The notes under the pieces were generated by a model. That model ran no database searches. It saw only the letters and a list, made by a program, of their open reading frames with translations, and was not told where the DNA came from. DNA of 64,000 bases from Aspidapion aeneum (lineage: Eukaryota > Arthropoda > Insecta > Coleoptera > Brentidae), in contig OY755040.1 of assembly GCA_963576565.1 (NCBI GenBank), forward strand, positions 83,656,821-83,720,820, in the 5' to 3' direction. Each line of letters opens with the position of its first letter. Within the stretch, counting starts at the first letter, position 1. This document shows positions 23,099 to 34,982 of this stretch, piece by piece. Both the position numbers and the translations under genes were made by a program.

Positions 23099-23260
23099 CA
23101 AGGGCGCACCCAGGGGGGGGGCGGGCCCGGGCCCCCCCCAAGCCTATGATTTTTGTATATATTTTCCACATATTTCATGAATAAACACAAAAAATAGCAT
23201 GAAATACCACATTATGAGGCCTCGGGCCCCCCCCAAGACATATTCCTGGGTGCGTTACTG
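23099..23260. mobile_element. hAT-like MITE (162 bp)
   Basis: Left CAAGGGCGCACCCAGG and right CCTGGGTGCGTTACTG are imperfect TIRs. CTATAG flanks both sides (23093-23098 and 23261-23266), rebuilding the uninterrupted element R end. The interior has G/C homopolymer runs and ATTTTCCACATATTTCATGA, shared with the copy at 34983. Confidence 0.75.
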
Positions 23261-23371
23261 CTATAGTATAGTATATGTGTGAGCTAAAAATTAAGTTTTT
23301 CACCTTGGCGTAGGGGGGCGGCTCCCCCCTTCATCTCGGATTTAGTGTGAACAAAAATGATTGTTTAAAAA

Positions 23372-24985
23372 TTACCTTTTTCCGGTACATTCTAGAAAAA
23401 AATTCGTTTTAAACAAAAGTCGAAGACAATAAAATTTTCTACAAAAGCGCTTATATACACTTTTTCGACAGACAAATGGTTTTCGAGTTATGAGGCTAAA
23501 CATTTCGCCGCAATTTTGTATGTTAGCCAATTTTTGTAGAAAATAAAGATTAATTAATGGCATATAAAAGGAGACATTACTGAATGGCCTGGGTAGTACC
23601 CTTGCCGAGATGCGAACCTTGATGTGGTAGCAGTACACTCGTTTTCTATGTATTTCCACAGTGTATGCAAAATAAACCCCTAAATCATTAATATTTGTCA
23701 TTTTCTCAAAAGGTAAGCATTTTACAGAAAATATGTAATAACGTTTATTGTAGGAAACTAAATTATCTTTTAAACAATATATCACTTAGATGGGCCAATT
23801 CCACGGTTAGCACTTAACTGACATCTAAAAACATTTTAGGAAAAAAAACACCCTTTTCAGAAAAAATAAATTGTACTTTTAAACAGCGTACCACAAAGTG
23901 GTGTGAAAGCTATTACTCACCCTATTATACCTGAGGGGCGTCCGCATATTAAGGTTATTTTTTTTTTTAAATTTTTTTGTTTTAATTAATTTTCTTAAAA
24001 ACTAAGCTTTTCAAAAATTCCCGTTTCACTCTATATTGTTGAAAATAAAATTATCTTTAAAGTGATATATATCTAGTAGTTTCTGTTAACGGAGGACACT
24101 TAAGAAACATACGCATATTTGGTTTTTTTTAATTAAAAAAAAATTATCATGTGTTTTATCAATTTTTTTTTTAAAGCAAGCTCTATCGGCAAAAAGTTTT
24201 ACTTTGTACTATAGACAATTAAATTTTCTTTCGAACAGTGTGTATATTTATAACATAAGGGCAACCGTTAATACCCCAGGGGCGTATAAAAACTGAATTG
24301 AAAAAAAAATCACCAAACATGCGTATATTCCTTGAGTGTTCCCCGATTACAAAAACCCACTAAATTCATATTGTTTTAAAAATAATTTTATTTTTAATAA
24401 TACAGAGTAAAACTAAACTTTTCGATAAACTTAGTATTTAATAAAATTTTTCCTAAAAATGCTTGGTTTTCTTGAAACCTGAATTAAACCTAAAAAAAAC
24501 CATTTTTTTTCATCACTTAAAAAATAACCCCATTTTTGGGATGGCATATTAAGTGGTAACCGTGAAATTGAACCATTCAAATGATACACCGTTTAAAAGA
24601 TAATTTAATTTTCTACAAAAAAGTTGCTTACATATTTTCAGTTAATTGCTTACCATTTACGAAAATGAGATAAAACTTAATAAGTTCGGTTTATTTTGCA
24701 TATACTTAGGAAACGGGTGTACCGCTAACACTTCAGAGTTCATATCTCAGCAAGGGTAATAACCAGATTTAGTTAGTCTTTATTTCATGTTTTTCTCAAA
24801 ATTAAGCAGTTTTTAAGATAAAGGCCACTAAAAAAGAAAATTGGTCAATATCCATATTGGCGGCGAAATGTTTAGCCTCATAACTTGAAAACCATTCGTC
24901 GGACGAAAATACGTATACAAACGCTTTTATAGGAACTTTTGTTATCATCTATTTTGTCATCAACTATTATTTTTCTAAAATGCAC
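23372..24985. repeat. Foldback-like region with divergent tandem units
   Basis: Outer blocks 23405-23540 and 24865-24985 are inverted: the left has GAGGCTAAACATTTCGCCGC and the right its complement. Between them are at least three diverged units of about 170-190 bases that share the order GGGGCGT..., AAAAACTAAGC..., AATAAAATTATCTTT.... The same theme builds the palindrome at 37.2-38.5 kb. A fragment of 23640-23805 recurs at 57860-58008. Confidence 0.65.
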
Positions 24986-24999
24986 AGTAACTAAATAAT

Positions 25000-25864
25000 T
25001 AATAATAATAAATACCTCAATTTTTTTCGGACTACAATGTGAACAACATATGTCAAAATCGCGACTACACCACGTTTTGCAAGCTAAAATTCTATAATGA
25101 CTGGACTATAAGTCTTAGCAAAAATAATATTTGAATATCTCAACATTATATTATTGTTTTTAGCAACTTTGTGGCCGTTTGGATAGAATACAAGAAAACT
25201 TGATGCAGCAAATAAATTATCCATGTTAGTAGTATATTAGTTAGTAGGATATTACATTTATTCTTTATATGGTGAAAGTTATAAACAGTTTTAAAAAAAT
25301 AATAAAATAATATAATTTGTAAATTTGTTATTAATTTAAAAATTCTTCTTTTCTTCTTTCTTAAATGTTTACACATGCCAAAAATCCTGCATGATATATT
25401 GCAGACTTTTTTTTATATATTTCTATCTGAGATATCAAACAACCAAAACCAGATCATATTTCATAAAATACAGATTCAACTTTATTCATTTAGGTACGGA
25501 AATGGGCTGGCTTACGAAATCTTATAAAACGCTATAAGTAGGATCACTATCGTTTATTTAGTCAAAAACAACTAATACAATACAATATTTATCTAAATTA
25601 AGTAAGAAGTTGTAAATATAAGAATATTAACATTATTAAATACTAAAGATAGCACAACAGCTGCAAAATAAAAAGATACCATTTACCAAAAGCATAATAA
25701 TAATACTAAAAATAAAATAATCTGTGACAAAACAAATAAAAAGTCACATACCTACATATGTTTTTTTTACTTTTAAGTTTAAAATAGAGAATAATTAAAA
25801 AGTTAATACTTAAAAAAGAAAATAAAATAAAATATCTATTACTATAACTTTTATAATAGTTTGG
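25000..25864. other. Non-coding AT-rich stretch
   Basis: Very AT-rich, no gene or clear repeat structure seen. Confidence 0.4.
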
Positions 25865-27462
25865 ACTCTATTCGCTTAGAGGCCTTCATGCACTTTTGAT
25901 GAGAGGTTGAAAGCCCTTACATTTGGGAATACAATTACACTTATTGGACGTCTGTCGAACTTATGCCAAAATACAATATGGCAGCTCAAAAGTGAAAAAT
26001 AGAAGAATTTTGGTAAATTTACAATTTTTTTTATTTCTTAACCTAATTTTTTTTTAATTTATTTTATTTTATTTGGATTATATTGCGTTTTTATAAAAAC
26101 TATTAATCACTCGCATTTTTAATGTTTTTGTGTCTCAAAAAAAATATATTCCTCAACATCATGTTTTTTTTTGTGTTTTTTGCGTTTTATAGAAAAACTG
26201 CTAATTTTACAAAAAAATCACAAGATACAAAAAAATTGTTTCCTGACAAGTTGTATCCACAGTTAGAAAATTTTCGAGGTATGCTAAAAAAACTACGAAG
26301 TTGGCCTGAGTGTACCCCTAGACACCAAAATTTTACTTTTTCATAAAACTTTCAAGAGGGAAAAAATGCTTTAAGAATTAAAAAATAACGTAAGCTAATT
26401 TATAATTTTTTTAGTCTATATTCTGTCAAATATGATATGTCGTCCTACCTACGATTTTGAACCAATGTTTTCCCGATTAATTTTTACCTCTATAAACCTA
26501 AAAGGAACATCGGTGGAAAGGTAATTTAAAGCTCTACAAAAAACTACTAAACCATTTTTCTCTTAAAATTACAAATTTGATCAAAAATCTAAAAAACTTC
26601 ATATCATCATATCACTATCTAGTCGGTTCGTGACCTCTGTTATTTTAACGTGTAAATGCAAATTTGATGACAGACGCCAAAAGCCTTTGCTTTTTGGAAC
26701 GCCATTCGACTTATTCGACATATGTCAAACTCATGCCAAATACAAGAAACATCTCAAAAATGAAAAAAACAACAATTTTGGAAAATTCATAACTTTGTTA
26801 TTTGTGAAGAGATTTTTTAGATTTTTGACGAAAGCTGTCATTTTAAAAGCAAAATGGTTTGGTAGCTTTTTGTAAAGCTTTAAATTACCTTTCCACCAAG
26901 GTGTCCTTTGGGTTCCTAGATGTTGCCGTAGGGTATAAAAAATAGTCGGGAAGACATTGGTGCAAAATCGTGGGTCGGTCATTATGTAAGCCGTCATATT
27001 TGACAGAATATAGACTACAAAAAATAAAAACTTAGCTAACGTTATTTAAAATGGTAGAGCCTTTTGATTTTTGAAGCATTTTTTCCACTTTTGAAACTCA
27101 TGAAAATGTGAAATTTTGGTGTCTAGAGGTACACTCCAATTTCGTAGTTTTTTGAGTATACCTCGAAAAGTTTAACTCATGGTGAAAATGTGAAAACAAC
27201 TTTTTAATACACATCTTTTTTGTATCTTGTGATTTTTTTGTAAAATCAGCAGTTTCTCTATAAAACGCAAACAACATGAAAAAAAAGACATGATGTTAAG
27301 GAATTATTTTTTTTTTAAACAGAAACATTCTAAATGCATGTGATTAATAGTTTTTATAAAAGTGCACTATAATCCAAATAAAACAAAATTTAATTTAAAA
27401 AATAAAAAAGTTGTGAATTTTCCAAAATTATCCTGTTTTTCATATTGCTAAGCGAATAGAGT
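25865..27462. mobile_element. 1.6-kb foldback element with about 700-bp arms
   Basis: Perfect 15-base ends ACTCTATTCGCTTAG (25865-25879) and complement (27448-27462). Inverted similarity runs inward through most of the element, for example TAGTCTATATTCTGTCAAAT near 26411 against its near-complement near 27000-27020. The centre (about 26600-26810) also carries a direct repeat of 25900-26030. There is no coding capacity and no clear TSD. Confidence 0.8.
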
Positions 27463-27469
27463 ATTAGAT

Positions 27470-28450
27470 AATATGCACTATAGTTAATGAGAGTAGCAAC
27501 ACTCTTAGTGTTATGTAACCCTGACGGGGGTGGCTCCCTACTTAAATGTGCCTCTTGACAGTTTTTTGTTAATAACTGGAAAACTCAAATTTTAAAAAAA
27601 TATATTTTTGAAATCATTTTTCGACAAAACATCCTTTCCAATGATGTACATGGCCATCCCTGGAAGCAGTGGGGTACGTTTTTGGAAAAAACAATGTGTG
27701 AAGGATAAAAAATACCACAAGAAAAACTAACACTTGTACGACAGTTTTCGAGTTATTAGCAAAAAACTGTTAAGAGGGAACAATCAACCTTGCCAGGGTG
27801 GGGGTGGTTTACCCTCTGGAAATGTTCGGGAGAGTATGTTGCGTCTCTAATTCAATGCAGTTTTTAGCTCAAATCTCATATATAAGGCTTGAACGAAAGT
27901 AGTAGGGACTTATTGCAATAAAGCCGGGCACAAATTGTGCCGGGCACTATTCTGACAGTTTTCCATTGAAAACTGACTTGAACTTTCAAAATTGACATAC
28001 CAATGTCGAATTTATAAATCTAGTCATTTATTTTCCATTAATAGTGGCGTCACTATTAATTCCGGCTCTTATAATACACAAAGTCCTAATTTTGAAAGAA
28101 GATAGCTGTTGTTATAATGGGAAACTGTCAGAATAGTGCCCCGCACAATTTGTACCTGGCTTTATTGTAATAAGTCCCTATTATCTACAAAAAATAAGTA
28201 AGAACATAAATAAACGGGTTACTGGTAATGAGTTTGCTTAGTAGCAAAAAAACTGTACATTTATATACATAAATATATTATTCCCCTCCGAAAAATGTTT
28301 GGGGTAGTCTCATGTTTATCCATCCCAAGTGTGTTGCTTCTCTAATTCAACGCAGTTTTTAGCTTAACTCTCATATATAAGGAACTAAAATATTATGTAC
28401 AAAAAACAATTAAGAGCATAAATATGGTTACTGGTAATGAGTCTGCTTTT
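27470..28450. repeat. Diverged direct duplication around a TA MITE
   Basis: A block with TCTCTAATTCAATGCAGTTTTTAGC ... CTCATATATAAGG ... GGTTACTGGTAATGAG occurs once split by the MITE (27840-28250) and once unsplit (28330-28445). Confidence 0.75.
27905..28178. mobile_element. TA-TSD MITE, copy 2 (274 bp)
   Basis: Ends GGGACTTATTGCAATAA and TTATTGTAATAAGTCCC, TIR about 66 bases, TA at 27903-27904 and 28179-28180. Same family as 7774-8607. The unsplit duplicate at 28330-28445 is an empty site. Confidence 0.9.
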
Positions 28451-28459
28451 TATGGGGTT

Positions 28460-29030
28460 CGAATCAGTAATGTCACTTTCGTTAATCTTAACAATAACAT
28501 CTAAAAAACTCTCACCAGCCTTTGAAAAAGAGTCACTGTTTTTTTTTAAACTCATTACTAAAGGACAGTGTCAGACTGGGACCCTAATGGAGTAGAGAAC
28601 AAGGGGACCAGTTCAGTTTTAAGAGGGGTCTACCAAGATTTACAAGGGTTTGTCTGACAATTCCAAAAAATAAAGTATTATAAGGCTTTATTCTTTGCTC
28701 ATTAATAAATTGAAAACTAATTATATTATTATAGTCAAAATAGGCATTTTTTACAATAACACACATTTAATTCGTAAAAATTTTTTACTTATTTCCAAAT
28801 AGAGTGTGATATATAATGCCCGAAGTATTTTACTGCCATCACTTTGAAAAAATATCGCCTTAAATCAGTTTTTTTAACAACTCTTATCTTACACCATATT
28901 AAAAACTCTTTGGTGATAAAGAACTTGTATGTACTCTAAGTCTTATGACTGTTATGTTATTATCACATTCTATCGATTTTTACAATATTTGCTGTAGAGA
29001 GAGCTTATAAACTATATTACAAAACAGTCC
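28460..29030. other. Non-coding stretch
   Basis: AT-rich; nothing recognisable. Confidence 0.35.
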
Positions 29031-29157
29031 CTTCAGCACGCGATTGGCTGATTAAGACCTTGGTTTTTCACGATTGGTTCTGTTCAAATACTATTGCCTT
29101 GTAAAGGCAAATCAATCGCGGCCAACCAAATTATTGATTAACCAATCGCATGCTGGG
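29031..29157. repeat. Small inverted repeat with ATTGG/CCAAT-rich arms
   Basis: Arms 29031-29055 (AGCACGCGATTGGCTGATTA) and 29133-29157 are inverted with about three mismatches. The interior holds more GATTGG/CCAAC words. Possibly a small MITE. Confidence 0.6.
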
Positions 29158-29159
29158 GG

Positions 29160-30640
29160 GCGGTCTCCAGATACAAAGTCGCACTTAACTTCGCTGTGGT
29201 TAGTATTTAAATTCAATACATAACTATTCTGGTAATGAATTTTTAATTTAATTTTCCTTAAAACTAAAACCTATGCCGGCAAGCATAGTCCTTTACATGC
29301 TTTAGGGGTCTGTAAACTGGTACTATTTTTAAGATTACAAAGGACCCCAATTTAAGGATGGCAATGGAGTGCCCACCATGAATTTGAGTTAAGGTTACGT
29401 AATAATTTCAGTTTATAATAATAAATAACTTTATTGGCAATATTATTATTTAATACCACTTTATGATACATTTTTTACAACAAAGTTATATTTTTTACAA
29501 AAGTGTTTCAGAAAATTTAATAAAACCTATACATTTTTTTCTTGTTCTTTGAAATATTACCAATTTAGAGACGCCAATTAAAATAGTGCCAGGTAATCAG
29601 AAACTTGGCCTTATTTAAATTAATTGTTTAAAAGATAATTGTGGTTTTTGCAATAAATAAATAAAAATTCGCATTTGCTCTAATATGCTTAGTTTCTGAG
29701 AAATTTAGGTAAAATCTAATATTGTCTGTTTATTTGGAATATAATGTGATAGTACATAAAGGAAATGCGCATATTACTAACAATTTAGGGTTTGCACCTC
29801 TGCAAAGGCACTAGCCAGTCAACTTCTAATAATAAGTATTTTATAGGTAATTCATTCAGTTTTATTTTATGCTTTTAAATATTTTTGCAAAACTATAAAA
29901 AACTCTCGAGGTCACAAACTTACAGGAGTAGTAAGATTACCAACCTTCTAATTGTGTTTCCAAACTTTCGTATTTTTTGCACTAACACAGCTTTTATATA
30001 TATCTCTAATAATTGGACTACAAGCCCACTGGTGGTGACATGTGCAGTGCACTTTTGATCCTCTTATTTTAAAGCGTTCTCTTTGGGTCTTAAAGTTGAT
30101 TTTCTAAAAAGAAAAACACATAAACTGAACAGTGTTATATACTTGTTTATACACATACACACATTTCTATAACACTCAAAGGGGGTTTGTTTTTTCTTAA
30201 AATGTCTTATAAAGGGGGTGATCAAAAATCCTAAATTTTTGTGTTACATAATTTCCTAACATTATTTATATAACAGTCCAAGTCACTTTTTCTCATGTAC
30301 AAAATCAAATAAATATTGTTCTCAATTATGTTAATGAAAAAGTTTAATACACCTTATAGCTTTTTTATGTCTTAAAGGATTGGAATGCAAGTTAGGAACA
30401 TGCTTATAGCCCTCTGGTGTTGTTGATTCATAAATTGTGTACTTCTGGTCCTCTGATTTTAAAGAATGTAGTCTTTGGGTCTTAAAGTTGCTTCTCTAAA
30501 AAAATATCACAAAGAGTTATACACTTGTTTATACACAAAATATTGACACCTTTTCTTCATTTTCAACATAATAATTATTTTTTACAAATTAAATTATATT
30601 TATCTCTCTTTTTTGATTTTAGAAAAGCACGGATCACCTT
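29160..30640. repeat. Non-coding stretch with one diverged direct duplication
   Basis: Blocks 29995-30115 and 30360-30500 share CTTTGGGTCTTAAAGTTG and ATACTTGTTTATACACA in the same order. No gene seen. Confidence 0.5.
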
Positions 30641-30710
30641 AACAAAGGTGATCTGTGATAAAAGTTTTTGGTGAAACAAAATTGTCTTTAATTATTTGTG
30701 ATTTTTTGTA

Positions 30711-31414
30711 TACAGGGTGTCCCATAGCTTAGGGGCTATAGGCCAACAGGTGATAGAGGAGGTCATGTCTGATAAAAAAGTTCCTATAATGCATGGGTTA
30801 AAACTCTTTCGTTGTCGAGATACAGAGCATCAAAGTTGGCGATTTTTTAAACTTTTTTGATAACGTTTTAAAAAAACGCAGTAAAAATATGAAATTGGGC
30901 AGAGTGTTGTAATAGAATAAGAGCAATAAATTGAAATAAAAATTATTTTGAAAAAAATTAGTCGGTCAATTTTTTTCAGAAAAAAAATTTTTTGGTATAA
31001 ACTTTTATAAATGCCATATTAAACGCAATGTTTTTTTATATTTTTTGTTAATAAAAACAAGTCTAGCAAGATATAATAATAAAATTTTATTGATATTTTT
31101 TAAAAGAAAGAGTAAGCAAAAAATTTTTTACAAAATATTATTTTTTCTATGTTTTTGGAGGTTATTTTGACAGCCCTGTATCTCCTTTACTTGTAATTTT
31201 ATCAAAAAAAGGAATACCACATTTTTGAACAACAATTAGCCGGGTATTCAGCTGGCTATGACAGATTTTCTTTTTTTTGTAAAACACTTTTCCCCCCACT
31301 CCTCTAACTTTAAACATCCTATATCTTAAAAGATGTTATATAAACTTTTTTCTCGTAAATAACCTCCTCTATCACCTGCTGCACTATGGCCCTTAAGTTA
31401 TGGGACACCCTGTA
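30711..31414. mobile_element. TA-TSD MITE with CAGGGTGTCCCATA ends (704 bp)
   Basis: Left TACAGGGTGTCCCATA and right TATGGGACACCCTGTA are exact inverted repeats, flanked by TA (30709-30710, 31415-31416). The TIR similarity extends about 70 bases, including GGTGATAGAGGAGGT. The flanks match a second, uninterrupted copy at 31511-31600 (TTTTGGTGAAACAAAATTAT onward), an empty-site duplicate. No transposase. Confidence 0.9.
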
Positions 31415-31764
31415 TAATTTAAATCGCGTGTTTTAGCTTATTCTGGGGGGGGGTTTATCGGATTAGTACTAAATTATAGGATAGAGACTCCTTTTGTAAT
31501 TTTATAAAAATTTTGGTGAAACAAAATTATCTTCAATATTTTATGATTTTTTTTGCCGTAAATATGTAATCATGTGTTTTGGTTTATTCTGCTAGACTAT
31601 CAGGGGGGTTTGGGGTAAGGACCCTCATTGTAAAGGTAAGCTTTATAGGAAACGATTTTCTATTTTTTGTTTAATATTTTTGACATATTTTCCTCGGTTT
31701 CACATTGGCAGCACAGTTTTATTTTAAAGATGTTGTTTTACACAGTACAAAGGTGTCTAAACTA

Positions 31765-32484
31765 TACAGGGTGTTTTAAAATTCAATAACATAATTTTAA
31801 TCTTAATTTCCTTGAGTGATTTCAAGACAAAAAGTTCGTATAAACATAGGTCCACAAACGCTTAGTTTTCAAGATACAGAGTGTTCAAATTTTGTTTTTT
31901 TATAGCTCTTACAGTTTTTAAGATATTTAGCTCAAATTTGGCACGTATATTTACTTATAGGTACTACAATATTAGGCATGCCAAATAAGTTTTAATTAAT
32001 TTTATTTTGATATACTTGTGATGCCATACTGGCACATTTTTTATTTTATAATAGCAGCCTTTGGTGAAACAGCAACTTTCTCTAAAACAGTTAAAGAAAC
32101 AAAAATGTTTGCAAATAAAACAAGGATTTTATTTCTTGTCTTAACTACTGCTCTTCTGCCTACCAGTGGCTTACAAGGAAAAAAAATCTGGGGAAAAGGC
32201 GACATGAGCCCTGAAAAGTATCACTCTGTAGATTTTTACTATTTTTTGGAATGTCTAATAGTGTAGTGTCTATAGCTTAATACACATGCCAAATTTGAAA
32301 TATCTCAAAAACTGCAAGAAACAAGAAAATATATAAAAAACTAAACTTTAACACCCTGTATCTCAAAAATAAGGTGTTTGAGGATCTATGTTTATATGTG
32401 TTTGCACAATATGAAAATTTTATCTTGAAATCACTTACGGAATTGAACATTAAAATTATGATACTGAATTTTGAAACACCCTAT
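31765..32484. mobile_element. Inverted-repeat element with ACAGGGTGTTTT ends
   Basis: Arms of about 190 bases: left TATACAGGGTGTTTTAAAAT at 31765, right end with complement at 32484, continuing through AGTGATTTCAAGA and CAAATTTGGCA. TA-rich flanks on both sides. The short open stretch inside shows no recognisable domain. Confidence 0.8.
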
Positions 32485-32789
32485 ATATATTTATGTTTTT
32501 AAAAATAAAAAGTTATGCTTCAAACTATCTTGAAACTCTGTTATTATTAAATAGATCTTTAGACTGTGATTTAACCACATTTTTAAAATAAGAACGAGCC
32601 AGCAACCAATTCGAACCGAGGAAAACATTTCAAAAATAATAACCAAATAATATAAATTCATTGTCAGGTTTCGCTACCTATAAAGCTTGCTTTACGATGA
32701 GTGACCTTTGGGGACCAGATTGTTTTTAAATTATATCTTTGACACTCTTGTTTTTTTTGATTTTATAGTAATTTTTTACTACAAACATC

Positions 32790-32927
32790 AGTGGCGCACC
32801 CAGAAATGTCTTGGAGGGGGCCCGAGACCTCTGGGGGGGGGGGCCGAAGCCTCATGATGTCATATTTTAAGCAATTTTTTGTGTTTAGGCTAGCCCCCCC
32901 ACTGGGTGTGCCCATGTAAATAAACAT
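32790..32927. mobile_element. hAT-like MITE, degenerate
   Basis: CAGTGGCGCACCCAG on the left and CTGGGTGTGCCCATG on the right, G/C runs and the AAGCAATTTTTTGTGTTT interior of this MITE family. TSD not resolved. Confidence 0.6.
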
Positions 32928-32937
32928 CATGAAATAC

Positions 32938-33069
32938 CCGAGGGGTGAACAGCTCTCACAATCAGTGTACACATTTCTCACAATCTTACCACAATCCCTC
33001 ACAATCTTAGCAAAAGATTGTGGATTTTCAATCGGTGTACACATTTTGGGTTAGCTGTTCACCCCTCGG
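32938..33069. mobile_element. 132-bp MITE with 17-bp perfect TIR
   Basis: CCGAGGGGTGAACAGCT (32938-32954) and its exact complement (33053-33069), flanked by AAATAC on both sides. The interior has three diverged copies of CTCACAATCTTA. A remnant of one end is seen near 41240. Confidence 0.85.
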
Positions 33070-33373
33070 AAATACCTAACACTGTTTGTCTGACTGTACA
33101 ATTCTTGTTACTGGCCAGCAAGCTAGCTTCCCGGAGGCAGAAAAAGTTATATTTTATTTTGCACAACACAAAATAAAAAGTGCACTCTGTTACACAAAAT
33201 GATACATACCTGTCTTTTTTTAAAATTTATTTCCTCTTGGCACATTGCACATATTCATCACATCTTGCAATGAGTGGTCCTCTTGTCTTGTCTTGTCTTG
33301 TTTGTTTATGGCTTTGTTCCTTTTTGGAACAATTCGCCAGTGCTGTTTGGTAGACCTCAAGGTAATCTGGCTT

Positions 33374-33560
33374 CCACTTGAGATCTGATTTTTAATTTTT
33401 CTTGTTAGATCTGTATCTTAATTCGGGTTTCCCTTGATCACTCTGTCCGGTTCTGTTCACTTCAGCCACTGAGATCTGATTTTCAATTTTTCCTCTTAGA
33501 TCTGTATCTTAATTCGGGTGTCCCCTGATCACTCTGTCAGTTCTGTTCTTCTGCCACTTT
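33374..33560. repeat. Two tandem units of about 97 bp
   Basis: GAGATCTGATTTT...TTAGATCTGTATCTTAATTCGGGT...GATCACTCTGTC occurs twice in succession. Confidence 0.85.
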
Positions 33561-33646
33561 TACTGTTTTTATTTTTAGTTTGTACTAGGGTTGATTGGAA
33601 GGTTTAAGGGACGTGTAAGTCCACTCATTCTAACATGTTTACACTA

Positions 33647-33647
<1 letters not shown>

Positions 33648-33719
<72 letters not shown>
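33648..33719. repeat. (AT)n microsatellite
   Basis: About 72 bases of nearly pure AT dinucleotide. Confidence 0.95.
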
Positions 33720-33724
<5 letters not shown>

Positions 33725-33989
33725 TAAGTAAAATACACATTCAACAAACAAACATTTAGGGGGTTGATTGGGAGTGGTCCTCATTTAAAATCACTGCAAA
33801 AACTGAATCACTGTCAAGGTTAACTCTGTTTTATGATCTGCATAAGGAACTTCTACATTACTTTTACAGTCTTTAATGAGATAATTAGCCAAACACAACG
33901 TATTTCTAATAAAAATTTAAAAAAAAACAGTTATATCAAAATAAATATAACCCTATAAATATGACTTCTCGTATACTTTCTTACTAAAA

Positions 33990-34230
33990 TAATCCCATGG
34001 CTGTTTTAGACTCATGTGCGCCCGCCCCACTACATTGAATTAAAAAGAGAGAGTAAATAGCTGGATGATAATGTGTGAGTTTCGTAAATAAAACGAATCA
34101 AGCACTGTTCAGTCACTGATGTCATGGTTGTTTTAGATTATTATGCGCCCTTACTAGTACATTACTTTAAAAAAAGACAGTAAATAATCGGATGATAATG
34201 TGTGAATTCAGTCAATGAAACTATCAGTAC
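33990..34230. repeat. Two diverged tandem units of about 128 bp
   Basis: ATGGCTGTTTTAGA...TGCGCCC...GATGATAATGTGTGA repeats near 34000 and 34125. Confidence 0.7.
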
Positions 34231-34254
34231 GTTCGAGAATCATATTTTGTGTCG

Positions 34255-34380
34255 ATTTTGTATCGGGGTGCTCGTGACGTCATCGGGGTGGTGGCCTACG
34301 TCACAGTCAGCTCCTTATTAGGCGCTGACTCGTGACGTAGGTTGACATTAGCACCCCGACATAAATTGTAATTTTGGAAC
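34255..34380. repeat. Dyad at the left end of family X copy B
   Basis: CCTACGTCAC...AGTCAGC (34292-34312) is the complement of GCTGACTCGTGACGTAGG (34324-34341), centred on TTATTA. The sequence just outside copy B is thus an inverted copy of family X's own first bases, including GGGGTGCT words. Confidence 0.7.
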
Positions 34381-34982
34381 ATACTCATTTGCATGTCTTT
34401 TTAATGCACAGTATATTCATTTTATTGCTGTCTAACTCATAGCGCTGCTGTAAGACGGATTGTCAAAAATTTGGCAAAATGGATGCCACTAGATAATTTT
34501 TGTTCAATACAGAATGTTTTTAAAAGTTTATTTCGACTGTGTTAATTGTGAACACGATCTTTTAGTTTTTTGATGCAAAGCGGATTTCCCGCTATCTAGA
34601 AAGGTAAGCTTTATTTAGTTTATAGTATTAAAAGGGTGAAATTGACAAAAAAAACTTTGCTGCTCTAAATTTTATAGCCATAATGTAAGCAAATAAAAAC
34701 TTTTTTTTTGCCTAAAATCACACTAAAGGAAGCGAAAACATGACAAAATACTAAAAATATATAAAAGGAGGAATTTTAAATAATAGTTTGTGTCATCTAG
34801 TATAAGTAAAGGCTGATTTATTTAGAAATGCAATGGACATAATATAAGCTTGTTGCCTCGCTTGTTGCTCAATTTTCGTAGGTATAATCTATCTTTTTTC
34901 CACCTATGTAGTAATGGTACTTAAGACCTTCATATTTTATGAAAATGTTCATATTTTTTACAAGCTTTTATTTAACTTCACC

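Larger units (their letters stand above)
22149..23287 (+). mobile_element. Hairpin-ended element R, opposite orientation to L, with nested hAT MITE
   Basis: Same ends as L in reverse order: TACTCTGCC at 22149 and GTGTGAGCTAA ending at 23287. It has three inverted 118-bp units (22240-22560), a CAGA-rich microsatellite and a partial duplication of its right end (22797-22916 versus 23041-23098). The related family X segment at 57326-58008 is uninterrupted at this point (near 57830). L and R together bracket the family X segment 21572-22148 as a large inverted repeat. Confidence 0.8.
13343..24990. repeat. Family X long repeat, copy A (with insertions)
   Basis: Core blocks 13343-14197, 18004-20876, 21572-22148 and 23288-about 23830 match, in the same order and orientation, blocks 34318-34960, 43430-46624 and 57326-58008 of copy B. 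Where I compared them they differ by a few percent, with indels. The start TTAGGCGCTGACTCGTGACG is shared exactly. Copy A is interrupted at 14198-17992, 20877-21565 and 22149-23287, each absent from copy B. I find no transposase or polymerase motif, so the nature of family X is unknown. The right end is uncertain, because the region to 24990 may be a separate foldback. Confidence 0.8.

Noticed and set aside
28450..28480. Polymerase III B box GGTTCGAATC
   Set aside because: No A box at a suitable distance and no tRNA fold.
32018..32266. 82-codon open stretch
   Set aside because: Inside an inverted-repeat element, no recognisable domain.
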